Of a stretch of 64,000 nucleotides of DNA, positions 35,062 to 45,356 are shown piece by piece. Numbering within the stretch: the first letter of the stretch is position 1; every line of letters begins with the position of its first letter. The notes below the pieces were generated by a model. It saw nothing but the letters and a program-made list of their open reading frames with translations, ran no database searches and had not been told where the DNA came from. The stretch spans positions 97,714,001-97,778,000 of the forward strand of contig NC_135785.1 of assembly GCF_051106095.1 (NCBI RefSeq). The letters are read 5' to 3'. Source of the stretch: Pogona vitticeps. Lineage: Eukaryota > Chordata > Lepidosauria > Squamata > Agamidae. A program made the position numbers and the translations under genes.

Positions 35062-35520
35062 CTGACTTGTTGCTGTGGCGGCGGCTGCCAGCGGTGGCGG
35101 CGGCGGCGGCGGAGAGTGGGAGCAGTGCTGCTGCTGCTGCTGCTGCTGCGGGGGGAACCGGTTTTCAGCAGAGCCGTAAATCACGCTGAGCCCGGCCGCA
35201 GTCACACACAACCACGCGCGCTCACGCCCCCTTCGCCCACGCATTCACACCCACCGGGAAGGCGGGCTGAAGAGTGCGCGCGGGGAGCGCGGGGGGGGGG
35301 AGGGGAGGGAGAAAGATGCTGTGGCGGCCTGGCGATGGGGCACCGCGGAGGAGGGTTAGCTCGCAAAGCCACTTCAGGCGAAGGCGGGGAGGGCCCCCGA
35401 CGTCCTCTCCGGGGAGGAAGGGCGAGCGAAAGCAAACGCGTGGGCCGAGAGGGAAAAGCGGCAGCACGACACAGGGGAGGGTGCTGAGTTGTGGAGGGAG
35501 ATCTCCAGCCTTCTGTTCTG
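34650..35520. promoter_or_regulatory. ZNF365: CpG island, ZNF365 promoter region
   Basis: CpG-dense, GC-rich sequence (strongest at about 34730-35480) in an otherwise AT-rich window. It lies immediately 5' of ZNF365 exon 2 and around the predicted exon 1, as expected for a vertebrate CpG-island promoter. No TATA box is evident. The transcription start is not fixed by the sequence. Long frames on both strands here are GC artefacts. Confidence 0.8.
35062..35250 (-). other. ZNF365: Predicted ZNF365 exon 1 (5' UTR), start uncertain
   Basis: A strong donor CAG|GTGAGG lies at 35062/35061 inside the CpG island on the ZNF365 strand. Human ZNF365 also has a 5' non-coding first exon. The exon carries a CAG run (35127-35149, seven units) and a GCC run (about 35096-35112) on the sense strand. 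The 5' limit given is arbitrary, taken to include the candidate upstream ATG at 35244. A frame from that ATG is open to the donor and ends in exon 2. Confidence 0.6.
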
Positions 35521-35580
35521 AAATCCGCCGCCCCACTGCTTGGATAGGTTGTGTCTCATATATGCGGGGTGGCTCAGATA

Positions 35581-36036
35581 CAGAACTCCAGCTTCTTATT
35601 CAAAATGGTAAAATATGCAGCGGTGCCCACTTCGCCAGCCTATTCCGTGCCCAAAACGGCGTTGGGCAAGGCAAAATACAAGTGGGTCATGTGTAAGTGA
35701 CCCCCCCCCGTCGGTTTCTGGTGTGAAAGTTATTGCCCAAGGCTCATTAACCCTTGCAGAACCCCAGCTTCTTATTCAAAATGGCAAAATATGCAGCGGT
35801 GCCCACTTCGCCAGCCTATTCCGTGCCCAAAACGGCGTTGGGCCAGGCAAAATACTATTGTAATTTGTGTTAGAGTTATGATTTATTATTAATACCCTGA
35901 TATTTGAGTGATCCAACTTGGTTTAATGGTTTAAATACAACATGTTCTGAATAAGAAGCTGGGACACGAATAAGAAGTGAATAAGAAGCTGGATCTCGAA
36001 TAAGAAGTGAATAAGAAGCTGGCCGAATAAGAAGCT
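35581..36036. mobile_element. Unrecognised element with repeated inverted end motif
   Basis: CCAGCTTCTTATTC occurs near the left (35587 and 35763). Its reverse complement GAATAAGAAGCTGG occurs at 35949-35962, 35979-35992 and 36009-36022, with a partial copy at 36025-36036. The left part is a direct duplication: 35581-35679 is about 95% identical to 35757-35853. No coding capacity is seen. The structure suggests a non-autonomous element with tandemly multiplied end sites. The family is not recognised. Confidence 0.55.
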
Positions 36037-36169
36037 AACTTCAGCCTCGTGACAAGAGGATTGTCTTGATTATTTTTGTAGCAAATGGGGCCGGCCCTGC
36101 CGTTAGCCAGGATGAGGTGGAGGTCTTGAGCAGCAGATTTTGAGCACGGGGAAAGAGTAGGAAGGACAT

Positions 36170-36259
<90 letters not shown>
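36170..36259. repeat. (CT)n(TG)n compound microsatellite
   Basis: A CT array (about 36170-36222) passes directly into a TG array (about 36223-36259). Confidence 0.97.
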
Positions 36260-36265
<6 letters not shown>

Positions 36266-36295
36266 TGCTGACTTTCGGCGAAAGCCGGCTTTCAA

Positions 36296-36428
36296 GGTAA
36301 GTGAGACATTCAAAGGAGTGGTTTTACCAGTTTTACTCCCCCCCCCCCGTGGGTTTCTGTGGCCAAGCGGGGATTCGAACTCTGATCTCCAGAGCTGTAG
36401 TCCCTCACTCTACATTACACTACACTGG
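36296..36428 (-). repeat. tRNA-derived SINE, minus orientation
   Basis: GGGGATTCGAACTCTGATCT is the complement of a tRNA-like B-box head. AGTGAGACATTCAAAGGAG with TGGTTTTACCAG is the complement of the SINE body word GGTAAAACCAC...ATCTCAC. A poly-C run interrupts it. Confidence 0.65.
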
Positions 36429-36984
36429 GAATCAGGTATTGTTGTGATTTTATCACTAGGTTTAAGGAGAGGGAGTTGTGGGAGTTTCTACCTCATGTGC
36501 CACAAAATAAGATGGCAGGATTTGGGTGCTCTTCACTTTGAATGGAGGAGGGGGCACCATTTCTTGCTCGGCTTCAGATGGTGAAACCTCTTGGATCAGT
36601 CTTGATACAAAGGCAGTGGGAAATAATTGAATACCCTAGGGCTTAGGCCCTTTTGCCTCTTCTGCCTTCATATACTCCAGGGTCAACCCTCAGCATTAAA
36701 AACAGAAACCCAAAATATTAGGCTTATAGAGCTGTCATATTTGTAGCCTTGCATTGAATGACGTTCATGAGGTGACCTTCAGAACTTTGTGTTCTGGGTG
36801 AGTAGAAATTCAGAAACACTTCATAAACTGAAAATTTTAAAACACACTGCTACCACTTTGATTGCTAGTGTGATGAGATTGAAAAAGCAGGATGCCCTTG
36901 TTAATATGAGCCCAAAACAGAAGATTTGAAAGGCTTTGTACACTGGAAATGCCATAGGTTATAGTAGCATATAATATTCAGTAT

Positions 36985-37150
36985 GTGACTGTAGCAGATG
37001 GAGTGTTGGACCTGGATTTGAATCCTCAGTTGGATGTGAAAACTCATGGGGGGGGGGGCACACTGGTAAAACACTTCTTAAATATCTCACATACCTGGAA
37101 AACCTTATTAGGATTGTTATAAATCAAACTCGACAGCACATAACTACAAA
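36985..37150 (+). repeat. tRNA-derived SINE
   Basis: GTAGCAGATGGAGTGTTGGA and GGATTTGAATCCTCAG form the head. CTGGTAAAACACTTCTTAAA, ACCTGGAAAACCTTATTAGG and CTCGACAGCACATAAC form the body and tail. It belongs to the same family as 988-1178. Confidence 0.75.
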
Positions 37151-37950
37151 TAATAACATAACTATTTTAATATGGTGGTAGTTATTATTTGAATATTATT
37201 AATGTTAAATGTACATACTGGGTGCATTAATAATAATTACTAATTAAATATGCATACTGAATGCCACAGAAATCCTGATGTCACTGAAAAGAAGAAATTT
37301 TATTTGTTGAGTCCCTAAAACTGCAAATTATTTACTATGGAGTTAGAGTCACCTGGTTGCTACTAGAGCAGTTCCCAAACTTTTTGCCATCACACCCTTT
37401 CTAATTTTGAGAAACCTGCAGCACCTTTCATTTACCATCATCCAGGTCTTTTTCAGGCTTACTGAACATGTAATTTAGGAAACACACACATGGGGGGATG
37501 AAATTAAACATAAGTACAACTGTAATTTAACAAAAGAGCAGAAACAAAGCAAGTTTGAAAGTTTAAAAACTGCTAAAGTTCTTGTGCAAATCTCAGTCTT
37601 GTATCTGCATTGGAATTCTTCACACACAAACCTGGGAAATGCACACAAACCCCATTTGCTAATAAATATAGTAGAGAATACCAAATTGCACTGAGTTGCA
37701 TTCCAAGCATTTGGAAGTATAGATATAGAGATCAGCTTCTAGAAACCACACTGATCTGTATTTTATAAGTCTAGGAAATGCAACAAAGATACAGTACCTG
37801 CCTCTTTGAAACACTCCAGTCCTGTTATCCAAACCACCATTTAGAGAATTAAGAATTGGCCCCAAATGTGTAGATTTTCTTCTGTCACTTCCCACTTTCA
37901 CAAGGAGATTCCCTTCTCTCTTTTCTGATTTGCGCTCATCCTGATTTGCC
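37151..37950. other. Non-coding DNA, nothing recognised
   Basis: No gene, splice structure or clear repeat is seen between the SINE and the R4 fragment. Confidence 0.5.
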
Positions 37951-37951
37951 A

Positions 37952-38960
37952 TTATGATGATGATGATGAAACATTGACTGGTATACTGATATAACAGATA
38001 CAAGTTTTAACACAAAAACTAAGTATCTGTTAAATATCAGGGCAGTATATATGCTGTTCCTAATATTGCCGGGTTTTGCACCTCTGATGGTGTGATTTCT
38101 GAGATCTGCAACTGCTGTGTGAAATTTCTTGATATTGTTCCCAACGCCCAAATGACATGGGCACCACTTAAGTGTGCTTCTTCCAGAGGCGAGATGTTTT
38201 GATTTAACTTTGTTAGTTTTTCCAATTCTTTATTTTCAGCTCTGGCATCCTCTGGAACTGCAATGTCATCCTGGCATCCCAGCTCTGGCATCCTCTGGAA
38301 CTGCAATGTCAATTATCCGGACATCTCTTCATTCTATTACCCTACTACTATGTCTGGTGTGTTATGTTCAAGGTTTCTATCTGTTTGGATCTGGAAGTCT
38401 CACAAGATCTTGACTTGCTCATTTTCTGACACCTTCTCTATCTGATGTTCCCAGGGGTTTTGGGAGGCTGGCAAGTTATATTTTTTGCATAATGACCAGT
38501 GAACTAATTTTGCCATTCTATCATTTCTAATTTTGTAATCTGTTTGTGCAATCTTTGGACATTAACAGATGAGGTGTGACACAGTTTCATATTTTTCTTG
38601 GCAGAGTTGACATTTGCTGCTAGCACTAATTCCTTGAATCTTAGCTTTCATCACATTGGCTTGAAATGCTTGTTGTTGTGCAGCAAAAATCAAACCTTCA
38701 GGTTTTTTTCTTAAGGGCCCCCACTTTTAGCCATGCCCATGTTGAATTATGATCATGCTTTCCATCAATATTTCCAAGGTGTTGTACATGTAGTGGTTTA
38801 TTTTTCCAGCTGTTTGATTTATTTCAAACTGTTCCTTGTTCTTGTTCTTCTTCTTCTTCCTGGTTTATTACTTATATTGCTGTTTTATGGCTGCTGATTT
38901 TCAGGGAATTTTTATTATCGTTCCAAAGCTTTAAAGTACAATGGTTTTATTGAATTGCCT
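37952..38960 (-). mobile_element. R4/Dong LINE 3' fragment
   Basis: Read on the minus strand, the terminal peptides NIRNSIYTALIFNRYL and NNIKKFHTAVADLRNH match the 3' end of the R4 copy at 5.0-5.14 kb. A short trinucleotide tail (ATGATGATG on the plus strand, about 37954-37968) marks the 3' end. It is 5'-truncated with stops and frameshifts. At about 38240-38310 a block of roughly 41 bp (AGCTCTGGCATCCTCTGGAA onward) is tandemly duplicated. Confidence 0.7.
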
Positions 38961-39107
38961 TATGAATCCCTTCCATCTGTTCAGAGAAAAATTTCTAATT
39001 TTGCAGATTTAAAAAAATATTTTTTTTTCATGAACACATACATATATAAAAATAAATTTGTGAACAAAATAGGACAAGTGCTCTCTTGACACCTGTCTCT
39101 AATAGTA

Positions 39108-39506
39108 CAGTGGTGCCCCGCATAGCGACGTTAATCCGTTCCAGGAAAAATGCCGCTATGCGGGGGGGGGAACCCCATAGGAATGCATTAAACTCTGTTT
39201 AATGCGTTCCTATGGGGACAAAACTCACAGCTATGCAGGGAATCCTCCATCCGACCGCCATTTTCGCCACCTCGGTAAGCGAGGAATCGACACAAAAACG
39301 CTGCGGGAGGCCATTTTGGAATCGCCGATCAGCTGTTCCAAAACATTGCAATGCGAAGATCGGTAAGCGAAACGCTTACCGATCATCGCAATGCAATGTT
39401 TACCCTATTCAGAACATTGCAATGTGATTGCATTAGCAATCGCAAAAAATGCGTCGCTATGCGGATTCATCATTAAACGGTGCGCTCGTTAAGCGAGGCA
39501 CCACTG
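39108..39506. mobile_element. TA-flanked inverted-repeat DNA element (399 bp)
   Basis: The left end is TA|CAGTGGTGCCCCGCATAGCG and the right end is CGTTAAGCGAGGCACCACTG|TA. The interior carries CGATCAGCTGTTCCAAAACA and a palindrome around 39355-39390 (GATCGGTAAGCG / CGCTTACCGATC). No transposase is seen. The two ends carry different words (CATAGCGACG and TTAAGCGAGG). Confidence 0.8.
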
Positions 39507-39644
39507 TAGTTGGGACTTGGCCATGCAACGGAAAAAGCTGATCGGATCTGAGTCACTGGTATAGGCACAGAAGTGTAGGGTGTGAGCGTGTAGTAAGAAG
39601 AAGAACAGGCAGCTTGTGGCTTTGTAGATGATGTAGAACAGCAT

Positions 39645-39715
39645 TGGATATGCTGGCTAAGGATGAGGAGTGTTGTAGTCCAGCAACATCTGAAAAGCCT
39701 GAGCTGGCCACCCTA
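39645..39715. repeat. hAT-like repeat remnant
   Basis: TATGCTGGCTAAGGATGAGG with GTTGTAGTCCAGCAACATCT matches in degraded form the widespread GGGAGTTGTAGTCCAACAACATCTG repeat class. Confidence 0.5.
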
Positions 39716-39829
39716 CCAGACGGTCTGAGTGTTTTCAATCAAGACCCTAAGAGTTCCTGAGCCAAACATCAAGGAGCTGAAGACTTGCTATGTCAGGAGC
39801 CTCTGACTCCTCTTTACCCACTCCTCACA

Positions 39830-39925
39830 ATATTGATTGGTTGGTTGATTGATTGCATTTATACCCCACCTATCTAGTTGAATGACCACTCTAGGCGGCT
39901 TATAAACAACTATAAACAAACCACT
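39830..39925 (-). repeat. LINE 3'-end remnant (L2-like tail)
   Basis: A GATTGGTTGGTTGATTGATT tract is followed by TTTATACCCCACCTATCTAG and CACTCTAGGCGGCTTATAAA. This is the complement of a squamate LINE tail of the AGATGGGxGGTATAAA type. Confidence 0.5.
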
Positions 39926-40204
39926 ATATGAGTTGAGCTGAGAACAGATTGCTCAGCTTCTGTCCTGAGGGCTACCTTCTTAAGTAGTCCCAGAAAAGGC
40001 AAACTTGCACTCAGAAGAATAATCAGCATTCAATTGGTGCTGGAATTTTAAATAAACAGCTAGTTCCCAGTAACATGACTGGTGGCTGGAAAACCTTGTG
40101 ACAAACAGTACTTGCTTCCAAGATGCTGGGCCTTAATCTGTATTTTGTGTAATTGGTTTGTTTTTACATCCTCCATCCTACACTAGACCTTCTGATTCCC
40201 TGGC

Positions 40205-40600
40205 TATCTGTGGACTCGGTCTCCTTGAGGCCTCAAAAGGTGTCACAATCCAGGAGTTAATGGAAAAAGTTTTCGAAGCAGCAGAGATGGATATTTTAAC
40301 TGAAGTATTAAAGGACAAAGAAATTGTTGAGGCTAGACAAAAAATGGAAACCTTTGTATAACTGGATGAGAGATGAGAACGTGAATGGGTTAAGATTATA
40401 AGAAAGAAGACTTAAGATAGAAATATAAATCTTAAAGGCTTAGAAAAAATTGGCAAGATTAGTGTGGAGTAAGCTTAGTAAGAAATCATATAGGTAAAAG
40501 CAATAATGATATAAATTGTTCTCTGCCACATTCTGTATTTTACCTTGTTCCAAATCCCCTTTCCTACACAATGGAAAATGAATAAAAAAATAAATTTAAA
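40205..40600 (+). mobile_element. L1-like LINE 3' end
   Basis: A frame gives VTIQELMEKVFEAAEMDIL and KDKEIVEARQKMETFV, resembling the C-terminus of L1 ORF2 (an 'EMAKLT...' type helix before the end). It is followed by a 3' UTR and an AATGAATAAAAAAATAAATT tail at about 40576-40597. It is heavily 5'-truncated. The assignment to L1 is by resemblance only. Confidence 0.5.
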
Positions 40601-42520
40601 AGGGTGTCACAATATAAAGCCCATGTCCCTAAGTCTTTTAGAAGTGCTGTCTCCTAGTGAGAAAGCATGACTTCCATCCTTGATTTTAAGAGACATTGAG
40701 CATAATAAGATGAGGTGCTCTTTTTGCAGAAACAATGGAATTAAGCTATGGTAGCTCTTCCATAGTTTCAGAACGCTCTTCAAGGAGAGCACTCCACATG
40801 ACATGTATCAGGATGCAAACATAGAAGGTTGCCAAATTCTGTCTCCAAGGATGCTATCAAGATACTAAAATAGGGTCTTCAAATAATGCTGTAGTCACTG
40901 TTTATGATTGCTGCTTGGTTTAAAAATCCCAGTGTAACTATTCAACACGGATGGTTAAATGCATTTGCTCTAAACTTGCCCTTTTTCACATGATGGGAGA
41001 GAGAACTATTCCAAAGTTTTAACAGTCATGGTGTGTATCTCGGGAGCAAAGTATATAGGCAGATCTGGCTGTGAAACACTTAAGATTCTGATAAAAGTGC
41101 CTTTGATGTGATTGAGAATGCCTCTTCTAAATGATTCATCAGAAATCTACATCAAAGGCAGTAGTCTGGTGGACAGCATTTTAGGGCTTCCTCTAATCCT
41201 TATGTGGAGGGAGTTATGAGCCATGCATAAACTTCTGATGGCATCATTTTCTCAGTGTTCATGCTCACATCTCCCTGTTTTGGCAAATATTTTTTTTTAA
41301 AAAAGGAATGTAAAAAAGGGTGTGATTTTACCAGCATTTGAAGAGGAGAAAATCATTCCCTCTATGCAATTTTTCCATGCTCTGAATGCTTTTTCTTTCT
41401 GGTCACACGACATACAATCAAGATTGAGACATTTTCCTGGCCAGCAGTGTAACTGTGAAACATTTCCCCACTGCCAGGAGGATTGTATTATTTTGTACCT
41501 TTGTTGCATCGGTGCATTCCATACCAGGATTGCCTGTATGCACAACCTGCCCCACTTGTTTTCAGAACTGAAGACAGGAAGGTGGCTGCCATTACTGCAG
41601 CGCACATATTAATATATATTTTTTATTTTTTATGATTGATACGTTGATAAAAGTATGTCACCAGGGGGCTGTCACCATTACATTACTGGCAAGTAATTAT
41701 TTTTAAATTTTTTAATGGGAATATACATTGAACTGTTGGTATGCCAATTTCACTGGGGGGTGCGTGATTGCCAGTACTGCCTCATGGATAACTCATGTCC
41801 ATTGTGTGCAATGCATTTCTGCACGAGCAGCCAGTGCAACAGAGGATACTTTCCTAAGCAGAAACCTCTACCTGATCAACATTCTAATTTTCAGCCCCAC
41901 TAGGTGGGTTTCAAACCCCCCCCCATGTGTGAGTCTGCCCTGCCAAATAGGGTTCCGCTGTGACCGGATTAAAAGGGTCTGGAAATGATAGCTGTGGGGG
42001 GGGGGGGAGGAAAGTTGTGCAGAAGGGAGCGGAGAAATATGTACTTGCACAGTTGCTCACCTTCAAGAGTTGCACACCTTGTTCCTGATATATCGATATA
42101 CATAAATCAAGGGGCTAAACCGCCCCTTGAAGCAAGAGAGAAAATAAACCAATACTATGGTATAGCCGGTTATAACAATTTAAGAGGAGAAAATCATTCA
42201 GTCCTGCTAAAAGTTATTGGGACATTTGTCCCAGTACATAAAACACATGACCACAATTCAGTACAAAAGAAGTATGGAAAGTATTGGAAGAATTGGAAAA
42301 CATTTTCCTTATGTGACCAGGACCAAACTCTCTGGATACTGGGCTTTTCCTGAATGAAGTCATTACCTTGTGATTTATGGAAGGGTCTTTCTGCTGAAGA
42401 TTAAAAATAGCTCCAGTTAAGTTCCCTGTCAAATTTCTCCTTCCTTCTTTCTTCACAGTTCCTGAGTCTTGGCTTCCAATTTTATAGGTGGCCAACTGTA
42501 GGAAGAAAAGCCCTCCAAAT
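40601..42520. other. Non-coding DNA, nothing recognised
   Basis: Poly-G/C runs lie at about 41918-41926 and 41997-42007. Open frames at 41297-42353 lack recognisable domains. No clear repeat or exon is seen. Confidence 0.5.
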
Positions 42521-43384
42521 CTTTGTTGTTTTTTAGTTGTCAAGTCATGTCCGACTCTTCAAAACCCCATGGACCAGAGCACGCCAGGCCCTCTTGTCTT
42601 CCACTGCCTCCCGGAGTTTGGTCAAATTCATGCTGGTAGCATCGATGACACTGTTAAACCATTACGTCCTCTGTTGTCCCCTTCTCCTCTTCCCTTCACA
42701 CTTTCCCAACATCAGGGTCTTTTCCAGGGAGTCTTCTCATGAGATGGCCAAAGTATTGGAGCCTCAGCTTCAGGATTTGTCCTTTCAGTGAGCACTCAGG
42801 GTTGATTTCCTTCAAAATGGATAGGTTTGTTCTCCTTGCAGTCCAGGGGGCTCTCAAGAGTCTCCTCCACCACCACAATTCAAAAGCATCAATTCTTTGG
42901 TGGTCAGCCTTCTTTATAGTCCAGCTCTCACTTCCATACATCGCTACTGGACAAACCATAGCTTTGACTATGCAGACCTTTGTTGGCAAGGTGAGGTCTC
43001 TGCTTTTTAAGATGCTGTCTAGGTTTGTCATAGCTTTCCTCCCAAGAAGCAGGTGTCTTTTAATTTGGTGGCTGCTGTCTCCATCTGAAATGCTCATGGA
43101 GCTCAAGAAAGTAAAACCTGTCACTGCCTCCATATCTTCCCCTTCTATTTGCCAGGAAGTGATGGAACCAGTGGTCATGATCTTAGTTGTTTTGATGTTG
43201 AGCTTCAGACCATTTTTGCGCTCTCCTCCTTCACCCTCATTAAGAGGTTCTTTAATTCCTCCTCACATTCTGCCATCAGAGTGTTATCATCTGTATATCT
43301 GAGGTTGTTGATATTTCTTCTGGCAATCTTAATTCCGGCTTGGGATTCATCCAGTCCAGCCTTTCGTATGAATTATTCTGCATA

Positions 43385-43820
43385 CAGTGGTGCCTCGCTT
43401 GATGAGGATAATTCATTCCGTTCAAATCGCTGTTAAGCGAAATCCTCGTCAAGCAAAATGAAAAAGCTCATTGAAATGCATCGAAAACCGGTTCAATGCG
43501 TTCCAATGGGCAAAATACCTCAGTGTCCAGTGAAAATCCTCCATAGGGCAGCCATTTTCCACTGCCTGTAATGTGAGGAATCCGTCCTAAAGCACAGCAG
43601 GGAGCCATTTTGCTCAGCGGGTGGCCATTTTGAAACCCGACAATCAGCTGTTTTTGATCGTCGTTAAGCGAAAAATTGTTTCCTGTAGCAGGGAACCGAT
43701 CAACGTTAAGCGAAAAAATCCCATTCAGTCATCGTTTAGCAATCGCAGTAGCGATCGCAAAAACTAATCATCAAGCAATTTCCTCGTCTAATGAGGTAAT
43801 CGTCAAGCGAGGCACCACTG
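43385..43820. mobile_element. TA-flanked inverted-repeat DNA element inside BovB (436 bp)
   Basis: The left end is TA|CAGTGGTGCCTCGCTTGATG and the right end is CGTCAAGCGAGGCACCACTG|TA. The word CGTTAAGCGA/CGTCAAGC recurs five or more times inside. It interrupts the BovB reverse transcriptase just after the LFNLY codons, with a TA duplication, so it is younger than the LINE. There is no coding capacity. Confidence 0.88.
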
Positions 43821-44611
43821 TATAAGTTAAATAAGCAGGGAGACAATATACAGCCTTGCCGTACTCCTTTCCCAATTTTGAACCAATCAGTTGTTCCATA
43901 TCCAGTTCTAACTGTTGCTTCCTGCCCCACATATAGATTTTTCAGGAGGCAGATAAGGTGGTGAGGCACTCCCATTTCTTTAAGAAGTTACCATAGTTTG
44001 TTTTGGTCAACACAAAGGCTTTTGCGTAGTCAATGAAGTAGAAGTAGATGTTTTTCTGGAACTCTCTGGCTTTCTCGATAATCCGGTGCATGTTAGCAAT
44101 TTGGTCTCTAGTTCCTCTGCCCCTTCAGAATCCAGCTTGCACTTCTGGGAGTTCTTGGCCCACATACTGCGGAAGCCTACCTTGTAGGATTTTGAGCATA
44201 ACCTTGCTAGTGTGTGAAATGAGTGCAATTGTACGGTAGTTGGAGCATTCTTTGGCACTGCCCTTCTTTAGTATTGGGATGTAGACTGATCTTTTCTGGT
44301 CCTCTGGCCACTGTTGGGTTTTCCAAACTTGCAGGCAAGTTGAATGTAGCACCTTAACAGCATCATCTTTTAAGATTTTAAATAGTTCAACTGGAATGCC
44401 ATCACCTCCACTGGCTTTGTTGTTAGCCATGCTTTTTAAGGCCCACTTGACTTCACTCTCTAGGATGTCTGGCTCAGGGTCAGCAACCACACTATCTGGG
44501 TTGTCCAGGACATACAGATCTTTCTGGTATAGTTCCTCTGTGTATTCTTGCCACCTCTTCTTGATGTCTTCTGCTTCTGTGAAGTCCCTACCTTTATCAT
44601 GCCCACGTCAC

Positions 44612-45356
44612 TCCTGTCTATCATAGCTGAAGCTCAAGTGCAGGAGCCTATGAGAAGACAGGAGGGGCGGAGTCAAGGGGACAGTTAGACAGAGGGAGGG
44701 AGTTAGAGAGGAGAATTGGAGACTTAAGAGATTGGAAAGTTGGAGAGTTAGAGAGAATGAGAAGAAAATAAAAGGAATAGTAAAGCTAAATAGATAGAGA
44801 ATATTACAGTGGTGCCTCGCAAGACGATTTCAATTCGTTCCATGAACATCGTTGTCTTGTGAAAAAATCGTCTTGTGAGGTTCCCTATGCATCGGTCTAA
44901 AAAAAAAAGTCTTGCAAAGCATTGGTCTAAAAAAAAAAGTCTTGCAAAGCATCGGTCTTTAAAAAAAAGTCTTGTGAAGCACGGTCATAGAAAAAAAGTC
45001 TTGCGAATCACCATAGTGATCGCAAAAACCAATCGTCTTGCGGGTTTTTCGTCCTACAAGGCAATTGTCTAGTGAGGCACCACTGTAATGAGTTGGTTAA
45101 TGTAAATAAGTAAACACAACACCTGAATAAGCAAACGTGTATAAGAAGTTTAATGAGTGATCCTAAACAATAATAAAAGAACATCTGTGATTTAAAAAAC
45201 AAAAGAAAAATAAACAAGTTATATTGGTAGCACGTGTCTGATACATATATGGTGCAGTGTGGATGAGAGATCCCCTGGTGATAGCGGAAAAAAGAGTAAA
45301 CGTATCCAGAGAGTGAACCTGTGTTTGGGGGAAACAAACAGGGAACACTGGATGGA
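44612..45356. mobile_element. Unidentified insertion in BovB with 7-bp flanking repeats
   Basis: BovB sequence stops at ACGTCAC (44605-44611) and resumes after a second ACGTCAC (45357-45363). The 745 bp between contains a purine-rich stretch (about 44690-44775), the 279-bp element at 44807-45085 and AT-rich sequence with an AATAAAAGAA word. About 466 bp remain after subtracting the inner element. The size and flanking repeats would fit a solitary LTR, but the ends are not clear TG...CA, so the class is open. Confidence 0.45.
44807..45085. mobile_element. TA-flanked inverted-repeat DNA element (279 bp), third-level nest
   Basis: The left end is TA|CAGTGGTGCCTCGCAAGACG and the right end is TTGTCTAGTGAGGCACCACTG|TA. 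Inside, AAAAAAGTCTTGCAAAGCAT-like units are repeated in tandem at about 44900-45010 (four copies). It lies within the 44612-45356 insertion. Confidence 0.85.

Noticed and set aside
34663-35536. Several 60-229 codon frames around the CpG island as a second gene
   Set aside because: CpG-island composition opens all frames. No recognisable domains. Only the exon 1 upstream frame on the minus strand is kept, as a conditional observation.
36340-36420. tRNA gene on the minus strand
   Set aside because: It has a B-box-like word but no foldable full tRNA. It continues into the SINE body, so it is a SINE head.
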